64,000 bases of DNA, taken from assembly GCA_019247305.1 (NCBI GenBank), contig JAFAPC010000094.1, positions 1-64,000 of the forward strand, given 5' to 3'. Each line of letters begins with the position of its first letter. The first letter of the stretch is position 1. The notes beneath the pieces are model-generated. The model saw only the letters and a list, made by a program, of their open reading frames with translations. It made no database searches and was not told the DNA's origin. Both the position numbers and the translations under genes were made by a program. The stretch comes from Pseudonocardiales bacterium (GTDB lineage: Bacteria; Actinomycetota; Actinomycetes; Mycobacteriales; Pseudonocardiaceae). This document shows positions 28,429-39,545 of this stretch, one piece after another.

Positions 28429-30944
28429 CGCTGGCAGCGCAGGCCGCCACACCGCCCGGCGCAGGCCCGGACCCGCGGCCCGTCCCGGAGGGGCACGTGC
28501 GGCTGACCATTGACGGCCGCCAGGTCGACGCACCCCGCGGCGAGCTGGTGATCCGTACCTGCGAGCGGCTGGGCACCATCGTGCCGCGGTTCTGTGACCA
28601 CCCGCTGCTCGAGCCGGCCGGTGCCTGCCGGCAGTGCCTGGTCGAGGTGGAGATGGGCGGACGCCCGATGCCCAAGCCGCAGGCCAGCTGCACCCTGACC
28701 GTGGCCGAGGGCATGGTAGTGAAGACCCAGCACACCTCAGCGGTGGCGGACAAGGCGCAGCAAGGTGTCATGGAGCTGCTGCTGATCAACCACCCGCTGG
28801 ACTGCCCGATCTGCGACAAGGGCGGCGAGTGCCCCCTGCAGAACCAGGCGTTATCCAACGGCCGGGCAGACTCCCGGTTCACCGACACCAAGCGGACCTT
28901 CGCCAAACCGATCCCGATCTCTACCCAGGTGCTGCTGGACCGCGAGCGCTGCGTGCTCTGCCAGCGCTGCACCCGGTTCTCCGAGCAGATCGCCGGGGAC
29001 GCGTTCATCGAGATGTTCGAACGCAGCGCGCAGCAGCAGGTCGCCGTGGCCGCCGATCAGCCCTTCCAGTCTTACTTCTCCGGCAACACCATCCAGATCT
29101 GCCCGGTCGGGGCGCTGACCAGCGCCGCCTACCGGTTCCGGTCCCGGCCCTTTGATCTGGTCTCCACCCGCGGAGTGTGTGAACACTGCGCCAGCGGCTG
29201 CGCGCTGCGCACCGACTGGCGGCGCGGTATCGTGCTGCGCCGCCTGGCCGGTCATGACCCGCAGGTCAACGAGGAGTGGAACTGCGACAAGGGCCGCTTC
29301 GCCTTCACCTACGCCAGCGCCGCAGATCGGATCACCCAACCGCTGCTGCGGGATTCTTCCGGTGAGCTCACGCCGGCGTCGTGGACCGCGGCGCTGCAGG
29401 CAGCAGCCACCGGGTTGCTGGCCGCCCGGGATCGCGGTGTCGGGGTCCTCACCGGCGGTCGGCTGACCGTGGAGGACGCCTACGCCTACGCGAAGTTCGC
29501 CCGCCTCGCGCTGGCCACCAACGACATCGACTTCCGGGCCCGACCGCACTCGGCCGAAGAGCTGGACTTCCTCGCCGCCCACGTGGTCGGCCGCAGCCCG
29601 GACACCGGAGGCGTGACCTACGACGAGCTGTCCGCCGCCCCCGCAGCGCTCTGCGTGGCTTTCGAACCCGAGGAAGAGTCACCGATCGTGTACCTGCGGC
29701 TGCGCCGCGCCGCCCGGGACCGCCACATGCCGGTGTGGCACCTCGGCCAGTTCACCACCCCCGCGGTGCGCCGGACCTTCGGCACCCTGCTGCGTGTCGT
29801 ACCCGGCGCTGAGCCCGACGCCCTGGACACCCTGGCGGGCCCCGTGCGCGAGGCGTTGGGTGCGCCGGGAGCGGTGCTGCTGGTCGGTGAGCGCGCCGCC
29901 GAGGTCCCCGGGCTGTACTCCGCGGTGGCCCGGCTGGCCGCGGCGACCGGTGCCCGAATCGCCTGGATCCCACGACGGGCCGGCGAGCGGGGCGCCGTGG
30001 CCGCCGGGGCGCTGCCCACGCTGCTCCCCGGCGGCCGGCCGGTCACCGATCCGAGCGCCCGCGCCGAGGTCGAGCGCGCCTGGGGCGTGTCGCTGCCGAG
30101 CCGGCCCGGGCGGGACACCGCGGGGATCCTCGCCGCCGCGGCGGCGGGGCAGCTGGGTGGGCTGGTCATCGGTGGTGTGGATCCCGCCGACCTACCAGAC
30201 CCGGCCCTAGCCGAACAAGCGCTGAACCGGGCCGGCTTCGTGGTGAGCCTGGAGCTGCGGCTCTCGGCGGTGACGAGGGCGGCGAACGTCGTGCTGCCGA
30301 TCGCCTCCGCGCTGGAAAAAGCCGGCAGCTACCTCGACTGGGAGGGTCGGCGCCGGGAGTTCACCACCACGCTCAGCTTCGGGACCGGGCATGGGCAGGC
30401 GCTGCGCGCGGGCTTGCCGGACTGCCGCGTGCTGGACAGTCTCGCCGTGGAGATGGACGTCGATTTGTTCACCCAGACTCCCGCCGCGGCCTGGGCCGGT
30501 TTCGCCGCGCTCGGCAGCTACCGTGAGCTGAGCTGGGAGTCCCCGCAGGTTCCCGCCGCGCCGATGCCGGAGCCCGGCGCGGGGCAAGCCGTGCTGGCTA
30601 CCTGGCGCCGGCTGCTGGACAACGGGTCACTGCAGGACGGCGAGCCGCACCTGGCCGGCACCGCCCGGGCCGCGCTCGCTCTGCTCTCCGAGGACAGCGC
30701 GGCCCATCTCGGCGTGCGCCTCGGACACCCGGTCACGGTGTCCACGCAGCGGGGTTCGGTGACGTTGCCCGCCGCAGCCGCCGATCTGCCCCCGGGTGTG
30801 GTGTGGGTGCCGGGTAACTCGGGACCCGCGACCCTGCGGAGCAGCCTCGGTGCTGGACACGGCAGCGTGGTCACCGTGCGCAGCGGGGACGCCGCGGTGA
30901 CCGACAACCCGATCTCCACCCCGACCCGGGGAGGCACGCCATGA
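28425..30944 (+). CDS. nuoG: NADH-quinone oxidoreductase subunit G
   Basis: [43 protein letters not shown]. Confidence 0.95.
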   Translation: MTLAAQAATPPGAGPDPRPVPEGHVRLTIDGRQVDAPRGELVIRTCERLGTIVPRFCDHPLLEPAGACRQCLVEVEMGGRPMPKPQASCTLTVAEGMVVKTQHTSAVADKAQQGVMELLLINHPLDCPICDKGGECPLQNQALSNGRADSRFTDTKRTFAKPIPISTQVLLDRERCVLCQRCTRFSEQIAGDAFIEMFERSAQQQVAVAADQPFQSYFSGNTIQICPVGALTSAAYRFRSRPFDLVSTRGVCEHCASGCALRTDWRRGIVLRRLAGHDPQVNEEWNCDKGRFAFTYASAADRITQPLLRDSSGELTPASWTAALQAAATGLLAARDRGVGVLTGGRLTVEDAYAYAKFARLALATNDIDFRARPHSAEELDFLAAHVVGRSPDTGGVTYDELSAAPAALCVAFEPEEESPIVYLRLRRAARDRHMPVWHLGQFTTPAVRRTFGTLLRVVPGAEPDALDTLAGPVREALGAPGAVLLVGERAAEVPGLYSAVARLAAATGARIAWIPRRAGERGAVAAGALPTLLPGGRPVTDPSARAEVERAWGVSLPSRPGRDTAGILAAAAAGQLGGLVIGGVDPADLPDPALAEQALNRAGFVVSLELRLSAVTRAANVVLPIASALEKAGSYLDWEGRRREFTTTLSFGTGHGQALRAGLPDCRVLDSLAVEMDVDLFTQTPAAAWAGFAALGSYRELSWESPQVPAAPMPEPGAGQAVLATWRRLLDNGSLQDGEPHLAGTARAALALLSEDSAAHLGVRLGHPVTVSTQRGSVTLPAAAADLPPGVVWVPGNSGPATLRSSLGAGHGSVVTVRSGDAAVTDNPISTPTRGGTP

Positions 30945-32245
30945 CGCCCACCGGGGCACTGCTGGCCACCAACCCGCTGTGGCTCACCGTCCTGAAAGTC
31001 ATTGTGATCTTCGCGTTCCTCATGGTCATGACGTTGTTCATGATCTGGATGGAGCGGCGGGTGGTCGGGCGCATGCAGCACCGTCTCGGTCCCAACCGGG
31101 TGGGGCCCTTCGGGCTGCTGCAGTCCCTGGCTGACGGGCTCAAGCTGGCGTTCAAGGAGGACATCCAGCCGGTGCTGGCTGATCGTTGGGTGTACGTGCT
31201 GGCCCCGGTGATCTCCACGATCACCGCGTTCACCGCGTTCGCCGTGATCCCGCTCGGCGGCCAGGTGTCCATCTTCGGGCAGCAAACCGTCCTGCAGGTC
31301 GCCGACCTGCCGGTCGGGGTGCTCGTGGTGCTGGCCTGCTCGTCGCTGGGGGTCTACGGGATTGTACTGTCCGGCTGGTCCTCAGGCTCGCCCTACCCGC
31401 TGCTGGGTTCCCTGCGCTCCGCCGCCCAGGTGATCTCCTACGAGATCGCCCTCGGTATGTCCATCGTCGCGGTGATCCTGTACTCGGGCTCGCTGTCCAC
31501 CGCCGACATCGTGGCTGCCCAGACGCGCCAGTGGTGGTTTGTGTTCCTGCTATTCCCCAGCTTCGTGGTGTTCTGCGTGTCGATGGTGGGGGAGACCAAC
31601 CGCGCGCCCTTCGACCTGCCCGAAGCGGAATCGGAGCTAGTCGGTGGTTTTCACACTGAGTACTCCTCCCTGAAGTTCGCGCTGTTCTTCCTCGCCGAGT
31701 ACGTCAACATGGTCACCGTCTCGGCGATGGCGACCACGCTGTTCCTCGGCGGCTGGCACGCTCCCTGGCCGCTGGCCGGGGGAGTGGCCGACCGTGGCTG
31801 GTGGGGTTTGCTGTGGTTCCTCAGCAAGCTGTTGGTCTTCCTGTTCGTGTTCATTTGGCTGCGCGGCACCCTGCCTCGGCTGCGCTACGACCAGTTCATG
31901 GCGCTGGGCTGGAAGCTGCTGGTGCCGGGCAGCCTGGTGTGGATCGTGCTGGTCTCCGGCGCTCGCGCGTTGCGCAGCGCCGCCGTCACTCCCCGCGAGG
32001 TGCTGGTGGTGGGTGGCATCGTGCTGGTCATGTTGCTGGTCGTCGCGTTCCTGCTGCCCCAGCACGGCCCAGCGCAGCCGGATCCCGGGCAGCCGGGGGC
32101 AGCCGGGGGCAGCCGGGAGGTGCCCAGCGCCGGCTCGGACTACCCATTGCCCCCACTGGACCTGGTGATACCGGCCCCGCCGCCCCGGCGCGCCCCCGTG
32201 AGCCTCCCAGCGGGAAGGAAGGAGAACGGCCATGGGACTGCTTGA
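30941..32245 (+). CDS. nuoH: NADH-quinone oxidoreductase subunit H
   Basis: [57 protein letters not shown]. Confidence 0.95.
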   Translation: MTPTGALLATNPLWLTVLKVIVIFAFLMVMTLFMIWMERRVVGRMQHRLGPNRVGPFGLLQSLADGLKLAFKEDIQPVLADRWVYVLAPVISTITAFTAFAVIPLGGQVSIFGQQTVLQVADLPVGVLVVLACSSLGVYGIVLSGWSSGSPYPLLGSLRSAAQVISYEIALGMSIVAVILYSGSLSTADIVAAQTRQWWFVFLLFPSFVVFCVSMVGETNRAPFDLPEAESELVGGFHTEYSSLKFALFFLAEYVNMVTVSAMATTLFLGGWHAPWPLAGGVADRGWWGLLWFLSKLLVFLFVFIWLRGTLPRLRYDQFMALGWKLLVPGSLVWIVLVSGARALRSAAVTPREVLVVGGIVLVMLLVVAFLLPQHGPAQPDPGQPGAAGGSREVPSAGSDYPLPPLDLVIPAPPPRRAPVSLPAGRKENGHGTA

Positions 32246-32774
32246 TCCGGTCAAGGGGTTCGGCGTCACCTTCTCGACGATGTTCCGCAAGGTCGTGACC
32301 GAGGAGTACCCCGAGGTCAAAAAAATCACCGCACCGCGGTACCACGGCCGCCACCAGCTCAACCGGCACCCGGACGGGCTGGAGAAATGCGTGGGGTGCG
32401 AGCTGTGCGCCTGGGCCTGCCCAGCGGACGCGATCTACGTCGAGGGCGCGGACAACACCGAGGAAGCCCGCTACTCCCCCGGAGAGCGCTACGGTGTGAT
32501 CTACCAGATCAACTACCTGCGGTGCATCGGCTGTGGGCTGTGCATCGAGGCCTGCCCGACCCGCGCGTTGACCATGACCAACGAGTACGAGGTGGCCGAC
32601 GACAACCGCCAGGACCTCATCTACACCAAAGAGGACCTGCTGGCGCCGCTGCTGCCCGGGATGGAGCAACCCCCGCACCCGATGCGGCTGGGCGAGTCCG
32701 AGCAGGACTACTACGTGCAAGGCCCGACGTTGGATCGGTCGGGGTCGGGTGCGGTGGGCGAGGAGCACCGGTGA
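32232..32774 (+). CDS. nuoI: NADH-quinone oxidoreductase subunit I
   Basis: [43 protein letters not shown]. Confidence 0.95.
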   Translation: MGLLDPVKGFGVTFSTMFRKVVTEEYPEVKKITAPRYHGRHQLNRHPDGLEKCVGCELCAWACPADAIYVEGADNTEEARYSPGERYGVIYQINYLRCIGCGLCIEACPTRALTMTNEYEVADDNRQDLIYTKEDLLAPLLPGMEQPPHPMRLGESEQDYYVQGPTLDRSGSGAVGEEHR

Positions 32775-33604
32775 CCCCCATGGACACTATTGGTCTCGGG
32801 GAGACCATCACGTTCTGGATCCTGGGTCCGCTCGCTCTGGCCGGAGGGCTGGGCATGGTGTTCGCCCGCAACGCGGTGCACTCGGCGCTGTGGCTGGCGC
32901 AGACCATGCTGTGCCTAGGCGCGCTGTACCTGGTGCAACAAGCGCCGTTTCTGGGGTTCGTTCAGATCATCGTCTACACCGGCGCGATCATGATGCTGTT
33001 CTTGTTCGTGCTCATGCTGGTGGGCCGGCAAAGCGCCGACTCGGTGGTGGAGGTGCTGCGCGGACAGCGGGTCGCCGCCGCACTAGGCGGAATCGGCCTG
33101 GCCGTGCTGCTGGTGGGGATGCTGGGCCGGGCCTTCGCCGGGGTTCCTGCGGTGGGGTTGGCCGGAGTCAACAGCGCCGGTGGTGGCAACGTCGCCAATC
33201 TCGGCCGAGTGCTCTACACCGACTATCTGTTCCCCTTCGAGCTCACCTCAGCACTGCTGATCACCGCCGCCCTCGGCGCGATGGTGCTCGCCTTCACCGA
33301 GCGCGGCAAGCAGGGCAGACTCACCCAGCGGGAGCGGGTAGAGGCCCGGCTGCGCAGCGGCCGTCCCTCTCCGCTGCCCGGCCCGGGCGTGTTCGCCACC
33401 ATGAACTCGGTGGCCACTCCGGCTCTGCTGCCCGATGGCTCACCAGCCCCCGAGTCGCGCTCCGCCCTGCTGGAATCCACCGCCCCCGACCGCCTGGAAC
33501 GCGACGTGCGCAGTGTTGCTGGCGCCGGTCTCGATCCTCCTCGACGCGCCCTGCCCGAGCCCGAGCAGGTGCCATCCACCCCAGCGGAGCCGGAGGGCCG
33601 GTGA
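32771..33604 (+). CDS. nuoJ: NADH-quinone oxidoreductase subunit J
   Basis: [47 protein letters not shown]. Confidence 0.9.
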   Translation: MTPMDTIGLGETITFWILGPLALAGGLGMVFARNAVHSALWLAQTMLCLGALYLVQQAPFLGFVQIIVYTGAIMMLFLFVLMLVGRQSADSVVEVLRGQRVAAALGGIGLAVLLVGMLGRAFAGVPAVGLAGVNSAGGGNVANLGRVLYTDYLFPFELTSALLITAALGAMVLAFTERGKQGRLTQRERVEARLRSGRPSPLPGPGVFATMNSVATPALLPDGSPAPESRSALLESTAPDRLERDVRSVAGAGLDPPRRALPEPEQVPSTPAEPEGR

Positions 33605-33605
33605 G

Positions 33606-33905
33606 GTGACCCCGACGTACTATCTGCTGCTGTCCGCACTGCTGTTCACCATCGGCGCCACCGGTGTGCTGGTACGCCGCAACGCGGTCGTGGTATTCAT
33701 GTGCATCGAGCTGATGCTCAACGCGGTGAACCTGACCCTGATCACCTTTGCCAGGATCAACGGCACGCTGGACGGGCAGATCATGGCGTTCTTCGTGATG
33801 GTCGTGGCCGCCGCCGAGGTTGTCGTGGGCCTGGCCATCATCATGGCAATCTTCAAAACCCGCCGCTCGGCCTCAGTCGACGACGCCAACCTCCTCAAGT
33901 ACTGA
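33606..33905 (+). CDS. nuoK: NADH-quinone oxidoreductase subunit K
   Basis: [32 protein letters not shown]. Confidence 0.95.
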   Translation: MTPTYYLLLSALLFTIGATGVLVRRNAVVVFMCIELMLNAVNLTLITFARINGTLDGQIMAFFVMVVAAAEVVVGLAIIMAIFKTRRSASVDDANLLKY

Positions 33906-34011
33906 GGTGCATCCCGCTTTAGTCGCCTGACTCGCGCTGCGATCTCGCTGGCACTGAGCCAGTCGTCGGCCTGGACCCGGAGCACCCGAGCGCCGATGCC
34001 AGCCTCCTCGA

Positions 34012-34326
34012 CTAGGCGACCTCGCTGGCGGCAGCCAGCCGCCGGAGGCGGTCGGCGTCAGCGGCGAGGCGCTCGATTCCCTCCCGCAAGGACATGCCCT
34101 GCTCACTGGCCAATCCCTGCAGCACCCACCCCCGAATCAGCGCACCCACCGGTACCCCCGCCCGCGCTGCAACCTCCTCAATCGCGGCAAACGCCTCGGC
34201 CGGCAGTCGCACCGACTGCACCACGGAACGGCCACGCCGCTCGCCCGTGACGTGCTCCGGCAATGGCTCGTCCCGGGTGGCCTCTGACTCAGCCTGCGCC
34301 CTCTCGACTTCCTGCTTCGCGTCCAT
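34012..34326 (-). CDS. Ribbon-helix-helix-like antitoxin candidate
   Basis: SVRLPAEAFAAIEEVAARAGVPVGALIRGWVLQGL; start ATG overlaps stop of upstream ORF (ATGA). Confidence 0.6.
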   Translation of the reverse strand: MDAKQEVERAQAESEATRDEPLPEHVTGERRGRSVVQSVRLPAEAFAAIEEVAARAGVPVGALIRGWVLQGLASEQGMSLREGIERLAADADRLRRLAAASEVA

Positions 34327-34607
34327 CACTGCGCCTCCCGATAACGCCGCTGATCCGCCGGATTGGACTCCCAACCATTCGCCCCGTAGTGGGTCTCCTC
34401 ACCCTGGTGGACCAAGATGACGGTGAGAATCGCCCGCCGGCTGTGGCTATAACCGATCACCCGAACACTGCGGTTTGACCGGCTAGCCGGGTCTGGGTCA
34501 AACCAGACAGCATCAATGTCATTGACAGCCTCATCAGCCTCCGCGGTGGCCACCTTGTGGTTGTCCCACATGTGCTGCGCGCCGTAGGTCCAGTCAGCAC
34601 CCGACAC
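34326..34607 (-). CDS. BrnT-like toxin candidate
   Basis: MWDNHKVATAEADEAVNDIDAVWFDPDPASRSNRSVRVIGYSHSRRAILTVILVHQ. Confidence 0.5.
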   Translation of the reverse strand: MSGADWTYGAQHMWDNHKVATAEADEAVNDIDAVWFDPDPASRSNRSVRVIGYSHSRRAILTVILVHQGEETHYGANGWESNPADQRRYREAQ

Positions 34608-34673
34608 AACTACAAGTCTACTACATCAGACCCCACATTGGATGGCGGCACCCGCCCCTTCGGAAGCGAGCGT

Positions 34674-34699
34674 GCAGGTTTGGATCCTGCCCGGGGCAC
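34674..34699 (+). other. tRNA 3'-end-like fragment (T-arm plus acceptor 3' strand)
   Basis: gcagg-tttggat-cctgc perfect 5-bp/7-nt T-arm, followed by ccggggcac; no matching 5' acceptor upstream. Confidence 0.4.
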
Positions 34700-35090
34700 T
34701 ACAGACCTTGTATTTCCTCAAGTCAACCCAGGTCCTATACGGAAACGCCAGGCTTGGCCGAACGTGAGCCCCTCAGTTCAGATCAGTTCCAGTTGGTGGT
34801 ATCCTCCCGGGTCCTGCACATCGCTGGCCAACGCAGGTCGCGCCGGTAGTCGTCCAGGGTTCGGCTGCTGTAGCGAGCGAGGAACGCCGCTGCCAGCTGC
34901 GCCTCATCGGCTTGGAGCGGACGTTGTCGACGGAAGGTTGTTCCTAAGCGCTGACGATTCTCAGATTGGGCCCGCGTTCTGGTCGGTTGCTGCGATGCCG
35001 CATGACACTGGCATGCTCGATGTGATGGCCTCGTACGAGGCTGTGTCGATCAGAGTGGGCTCGACGCCGTGCGTCCCAATGAGAGGCAGT

Positions 35091-36290
35091 ATGTTGTCCG
35101 AAGCCTTGGAGCCGGTGAACCCCTTCCACGAAGGGGCGGCCGGCAAGTATTTCGTCGGCCGGGATGATCAGCTCAAGCGCTTCACCCGCGCCCTCACCGC
35201 TCTCCGCAAGGCTGAGCCCGCCCATCTCTACGTCGCTGGCGTCAACGGCCGCGGCAAGACCTCGTGCCTCGAGAAGCTCGTCGAGATGGCCCGGGAGAGC
35301 GACATCTTGGCGGTCAGGGTTGCACTAGACGGCGGTGTGCGCGCGCAGCAGCAGATCCTGGCCATGTTCGAGAAGCTGCTCCGCAAGGTCGACGAGATCC
35401 ATAAGGAAATGGCCGGTGCGCCCCGTCTCATCGCCGAGTGGAAGCAGTCGAGCGGCTCGCCGTTCCATCTGCCCGGTTCCGGGCGGCTGCAGAACGACCA
35501 TTTGTTGCAGGACCTTACCCATGTCAGAGACGTCATCGCCGAGCTGGGTTTCCGGCATCTCGTCCTGTGCATTGACGAGGGCGAGCGGATCGAGCCGTAC
35601 GCACTATCGGCGCTGAAGAACGCGCTGCTGGAGCTCAAGGAGTACCTTGTCGTGCTCTCGGTCCGGCTAGCCGAGGACCACGGGGATCCGGTACGGGCAG
35701 GCAAGCTGAAGCTGGAGGAGATCGCCGCGGCCGCCGATCGGGATCTGGGGGCAGCTCGCCTCTTCGTCGGCGGGGTCGGGCTGGGCTCATTCACAGCCGA
35801 GCAGGCGCGGTACTGCATCACACGCCGCCTGGAGGACAACGCCATCCGTTTCGATGACGCGGTGATCGACCTCATCGTCCGCGTGGCGGAGGGACTTCCC
35901 GACCGGATCATCTCCTATGCCCACCAGGTGTATGACCGGACTGAGGCCGCCGAGACCGACATCGCGACCGTGGAGATCTTCCGTCAAACCTTTGTCGCCC
36001 TGCACAAGCTCGAACTCGACGAGGCCAATGCGCTGTCCGCACAGTCGACGAGCTCCGATCGCCGGACACTGCGTGAGCTGGCCCGGCACGATGTACCGCT
36101 TACCCCACTGGACCTGGCGAGGAAGCTTTATGCCGACGCCTCGGCGGACGTGCTGGAGCCGGTGGCAGATGCGCTCAGGGGTGTGCTGGATAGGGTCGGC
36201 GACACTTTCTGTGTGAGTACCGATGGGCGCTACCTGGTCCCCGACCCCGTCCGCCGATATGCCCTAGAGATCTCGATGGAGCCGGAATGA
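35091..36290 (+). CDS. AAA/Orc-like P-loop ATPase (gene A of three-gene operon)
   Basis: KYFVGRDDQLKRFTRALTALRKAEPAHLYVAGVNGRGKTSCLEKL; LGFRHLVLCIDEGERIEPYALSALKNALLEL. Confidence 0.75.
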   Translation: MLSEALEPVNPFHEGAAGKYFVGRDDQLKRFTRALTALRKAEPAHLYVAGVNGRGKTSCLEKLVEMARESDILAVRVALDGGVRAQQQILAMFEKLLRKVDEIHKEMAGAPRLIAEWKQSSGSPFHLPGSGRLQNDHLLQDLTHVRDVIAELGFRHLVLCIDEGERIEPYALSALKNALLELKEYLVVLSVRLAEDHGDPVRAGKLKLEEIAAAADRDLGAARLFVGGVGLGSFTAEQARYCITRRLEDNAIRFDDAVIDLIVRVAEGLPDRIISYAHQVYDRTEAAETDIATVEIFRQTFVALHKLELDEANALSAQSTSSDRRTLRELARHDVPLTPLDLARKLYADASADVLEPVADALRGVLDRVGDTFCVSTDGRYLVPDPVRRYALEISMEPE

Positions 36291-37900
36291 GCACCGGGCA
36301 GTGGCTCGACCTGCTCAGCGCAACTGAGGAGCACCTCATCCCCGCGGACCTGCGCGCGGCCGCCGAGTTCTTGCTGTATGCCCGGAACCCGGGCGAAGGG
36401 TGGGGTGACTACCCCAAGGTCCCCACCGATCTGCAGGTGACCGCTCAGGTGATCGGCGCGCTGCAGGTCCTGCGGCACCCGAAGACGAGGGAGCTGGCCA
36501 CCAGCGTCGCCGCATGGGCGCACAAGCACTACCTCGAGCGGATGCCGGCCACCGCCCAGGACGCTATCGGGTTGCTGATCCTCGCCTCGGCGGACCAGGA
36601 CATCGACGGCCGTTATCCGGAGGAACTGCGGTCGACCCTGCGCGCGGCTCTGAAGCATCTGGACAGTGATCGGGTGTCGACCCTAACTCTGGCCCAGGCA
36701 GTGCTGGCCACCGAGCCTTGGCCGGACGAGCACAAGAAACGGGTTCAGCCTTGGGTAGACGAGCTGGTACGCCGCGGCCAGGGAGCAGACGCCTGGCACA
36801 AGGCGAGACTGCCCGAGGAGTCGTTGCCGGTGACCTCGCTGGCCGTCCGCGCGCTCGCACCATGGAAGCACCTCAACGCGGTCGAGGCGGTGGTCCAGCG
36901 TGGCCTTGAGTATTTGCATTCCCACCTGCACGAGAGCGGCTGGGAGTCCCGGGCGCTGTCGGGCACCTACGCACTCACGCTGGTGCTGCGTGCGCTTGCC
37001 ACTGACGCCGACTGTGAGCCGGAGCTGTTCGAGAAGGGCCTCGATTTGCTCCGTTCGCGGCAGCGTTCGGACGGAGGTTGGACCGGGGGCGAGCTGGAAC
37101 ACGGGAGCAGTAGCGTCGAGCACACCGCGGCGGCCATCACGGCGCTCACCGAGTCCGGCGCCTGCCGCTACGTGCCGCTCCTCGCGACGCGCTCCATCGT
37201 CCGTCAGCTGACTACCTCGCTCGACGAGGTCACCAAACGCCAAGCTGCTCTCCAGGAGAACATCGATAGCCAGGTGGAGGAACGCCTGGGCCGCGCCATC
37301 ACCGAACGCCAGCAACTCAGACGACGCCTTCAGGAACGTGAGTCCGAGCTCAGGCAACTCTACCGACTCCTCGATGAGAAGGAGCCTTTGTCCGAGGCGA
37401 AGAGCTCGTTGGTTTCGAGCCGTGCAGTCACGGCACGCCGGCTCCTTATCCTTATCCTTAGCACTGGCGGCTTGGCTCTAGTAATTCTATCCTATCGCCA
37501 CAATGCCACCTTCGCTTCCTTGGTTCTTAGTGTCACCGCCGCCCTCGGCGCCCTCATAATTTCTGTCTCAACATTAACCTTTGGACGTAGCCCCACCCGA
37601 GAGAGCACGCTGGAGAGTCTAAGTGCAAAGCGCTCCCGGCAGCTTGTCGACCACTTCATGGACGCCACCGAGGATCTGCCTGCGGTGGTACGGGAAGAGA
37701 TAGTTTATCGGCTCGCGCGGGATAGCTCCGATCTACCTCCCGACCTATTCCTACGATTCCTCACCGAGCTGACCAGCAAACAGTTGCACATCGATCGCGA
37801 AGCCGATCGGCGACTGCGCTCCTGGATGGAGGAGTTCGCGAGGGTGGAACCGCAGGACCGCCGTGCACTCATAGCCCGACTGCGCAGGGCCATCCTGTGA
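36287..37900 (+). CDS. Terpenoid-cyclase/prenyltransferase-type alpha-toroid repeat protein with coiled coil and two TM helices (gene B)
   Basis: RNPGEGWGDYPKVPTDLQVTAQVIGALQVL; RQRSDGGWTGGELEHGSSSVEHTAAAITALTE; coiled coil KRQAALQENIDSQVEERLGRAITERQQLRRRLQERESELRQLYRLL; TM LLILILSTGGLALVIL and SLVLSVTAALGALIISVSTL. ATGA overlap with 36290. Confidence 0.65.
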   Translation: MSTGQWLDLLSATEEHLIPADLRAAAEFLLYARNPGEGWGDYPKVPTDLQVTAQVIGALQVLRHPKTRELATSVAAWAHKHYLERMPATAQDAIGLLILASADQDIDGRYPEELRSTLRAALKHLDSDRVSTLTLAQAVLATEPWPDEHKKRVQPWVDELVRRGQGADAWHKARLPEESLPVTSLAVRALAPWKHLNAVEAVVQRGLEYLHSHLHESGWESRALSGTYALTLVLRALATDADCEPELFEKGLDLLRSRQRSDGGWTGGELEHGSSSVEHTAAAITALTESGACRYVPLLATRSIVRQLTTSLDEVTKRQAALQENIDSQVEERLGRAITERQQLRRRLQERESELRQLYRLLDEKEPLSEAKSSLVSSRAVTARRLLILILSTGGLALVILSYRHNATFASLVLSVTAALGALIISVSTLTFGRSPTRESTLESLSAKRSRQLVDHFMDATEDLPAVVREEIVYRLARDSSDLPPDLFLRFLTELTSKQLHIDREADRRLRSWMEEFARVEPQDRRALIARLRRAIL

Positions 37901-38670
37901 GGCGAGCCCTGTGGACGCTCGCGGTCACACTGTTGGGAGTCCTCGCCATCATCCCCGCGCCCGCCGCCGCGGATCCGCATTCGTCCGGGCTGATCCAGGT
38001 GGACGCGTTCGTCCGGGGCGAGGGCAGCACCGCGCAGGTGGTCGCCACCGTGCGTAACCTGACCAATGCGGCGATCGACACGCTCCGGGTGGAGCTGTGG
38101 GGAGGCGGCAAGTTCCTCGCGGCCACCGATCGCACCGCACTGCCCGCCAAGCAGTCGACCGTGATCACCCTGTCCACCGACAAACCCGACGAATCCTACC
38201 TGATCGTCACTGCTCGCTCGGACAAGATCTCCGACCAAGTGGCCATGACGCCCCTCGGTAGGCCGAAGGCGGACTTAGTCCCGGACCCGCTGCTCGTCGC
38301 CGTAACGACCTCGTTGCTGAGCCTTCTGGGAGTCGGCCTCGGCTCGATACTCACCCACGTGACCACCTACAGACGCGAGAAACACCGGATGCGCTTCGAG
38401 GCGCGCAAGAGCGACACCGAACGGTACGCCCCCGCATACCGCGAATTCCTCGACTATTGGAGGTCGAGTATCAGCCTCTCCCAATTGGAGAGTGGCTTCG
38501 GGCAGATGCGCAGCAAGGCCTTCGTGCCCGAGAACATACTCACCCTGTACAACGAGACCGTGACCACACTGCGCGATACTGCGGCCACCGCGGATACCAA
38601 GAAGGCAGCCGCGCAGCGACTCTACGCCGCCATCGACGAACTCACCGGTACCAAAGCCAATGCCGGGTAG
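37897..38670 (+). CDS. Secreted beta-domain with TM and cytoplasmic tail, signal peptide (gene C)
   Basis: MRRALWTLAVTLLGVLAIIPAPAAA signal; VDAFVRGEGSTAQVVATVRNLTNAAIDTLRVELWGGGKFLA beta-rich; TM LLVAVTTSLLSLLGVGLGSILT; GTGA overlap with 37900. Confidence 0.65.
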   Translation: MRRALWTLAVTLLGVLAIIPAPAAADPHSSGLIQVDAFVRGEGSTAQVVATVRNLTNAAIDTLRVELWGGGKFLAATDRTALPAKQSTVITLSTDKPDESYLIVTARSDKISDQVAMTPLGRPKADLVPDPLLVAVTTSLLSLLGVGLGSILTHVTTYRREKHRMRFEARKSDTERYAPAYREFLDYWRSSISLSQLESGFGQMRSKAFVPENILTLYNETVTTLRDTAATADTKKAAAQRLYAAIDELTGTKANAG

Positions 38671-38955
38671 TACCGTAGGCAACCCTCAGTGAGCAACTCA
38701 CATCTATATGAGCACACAGTCTTTGAATGACGCATGCAAACGTCTGCTCGTCGGACGAGCGGGCACAATCCTCCACCACAGTCGGGCCATGACACAAACG
38801 CTCGAAAGAAGGTGTCGGCGCCTCGATTACGCCACAGGCATGACCCATCTGCACCGGCACACGGGTGACTCCGCGTGGACAACGTCCCAAGCGGTGCGGT
38901 CCCACCGCGTGACCGCACGAGATGGGATGATGGTCGTGAATGGAGGTGATCTGAG

Positions 38956-39153
38956 GTGACGAGCACGTCTGAGCAGCCTGAGTTCCGATCAGTGGACGAC
39001 TTTGTCCCCACCGATGAGCTAGTCCGTCGTCAGGGTGTGCAGCCGATTACTTCGGTGAACGCGCTCGTGCTCGATGACCCCTTCGAGTCCGACGACGAGT
39101 ACACGGAGTTCCTCACCGACCTGTACGCGTCCCGGCGCTCTGCCATACCGTGA
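38956..39153 (+). CDS. VapB-like antitoxin candidate
   Basis: 65-aa ORF overlapping PIN-domain ORF by 4 nt. Confidence 0.6.
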   Translation: MTSTSEQPEFRSVDDFVPTDELVRRQGVQPITSVNALVLDDPFESDDEYTEFLTDLYASRRSAIP

Positions 39154-39545
39154 GCGTCGTCCTCGACGCCGACGTCGCCTCGTCGCTTCTGCGTCGGCGC
39201 ATCCCGGACACCATGGCTCGCCAGCTTGCTGGCAACGTCCCCGCCGTCACGTTCGTGACCGTGGGAGAGCTGACCAAATGGACGCTCGCACGACAATGGG
39301 GACCCCGGAATCTGGCCACCATGCGTACGTTTCTCGCGGGACTCGTCGTGCTAACCTACGATCAACGCGTGGCCTCACGCTGGGGCGAGTTTCAAGCGTA
39401 CGCCCAGCTTCGCGGCAGGCCAAGACCCGTCAACGACGCGTGGATCGCCGCGTGCTGTCTGGTGCGGGAGCTGCTACTCGCAACCTTCAACACGAAGGAC
39501 TTCCTCGACTTCGCCCAGTACGACGGGCTCGTGCTGCTGTCGTAG
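39150..39545 (+). CDS. PIN-domain toxin (VapC-like)
   Basis: MSVVLDADVASSLLRRR ... TVGELTKWTLARQWG ... RPRPVNDAWIAACCLVRELLLATFNTKDFLDF. Confidence 0.85.
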   Translation: MSVVLDADVASSLLRRRIPDTMARQLAGNVPAVTFVTVGELTKWTLARQWGPRNLATMRTFLAGLVVLTYDQRVASRWGEFQAYAQLRGRPRPVNDAWIAACCLVRELLLATFNTKDFLDFAQYDGLVLLS

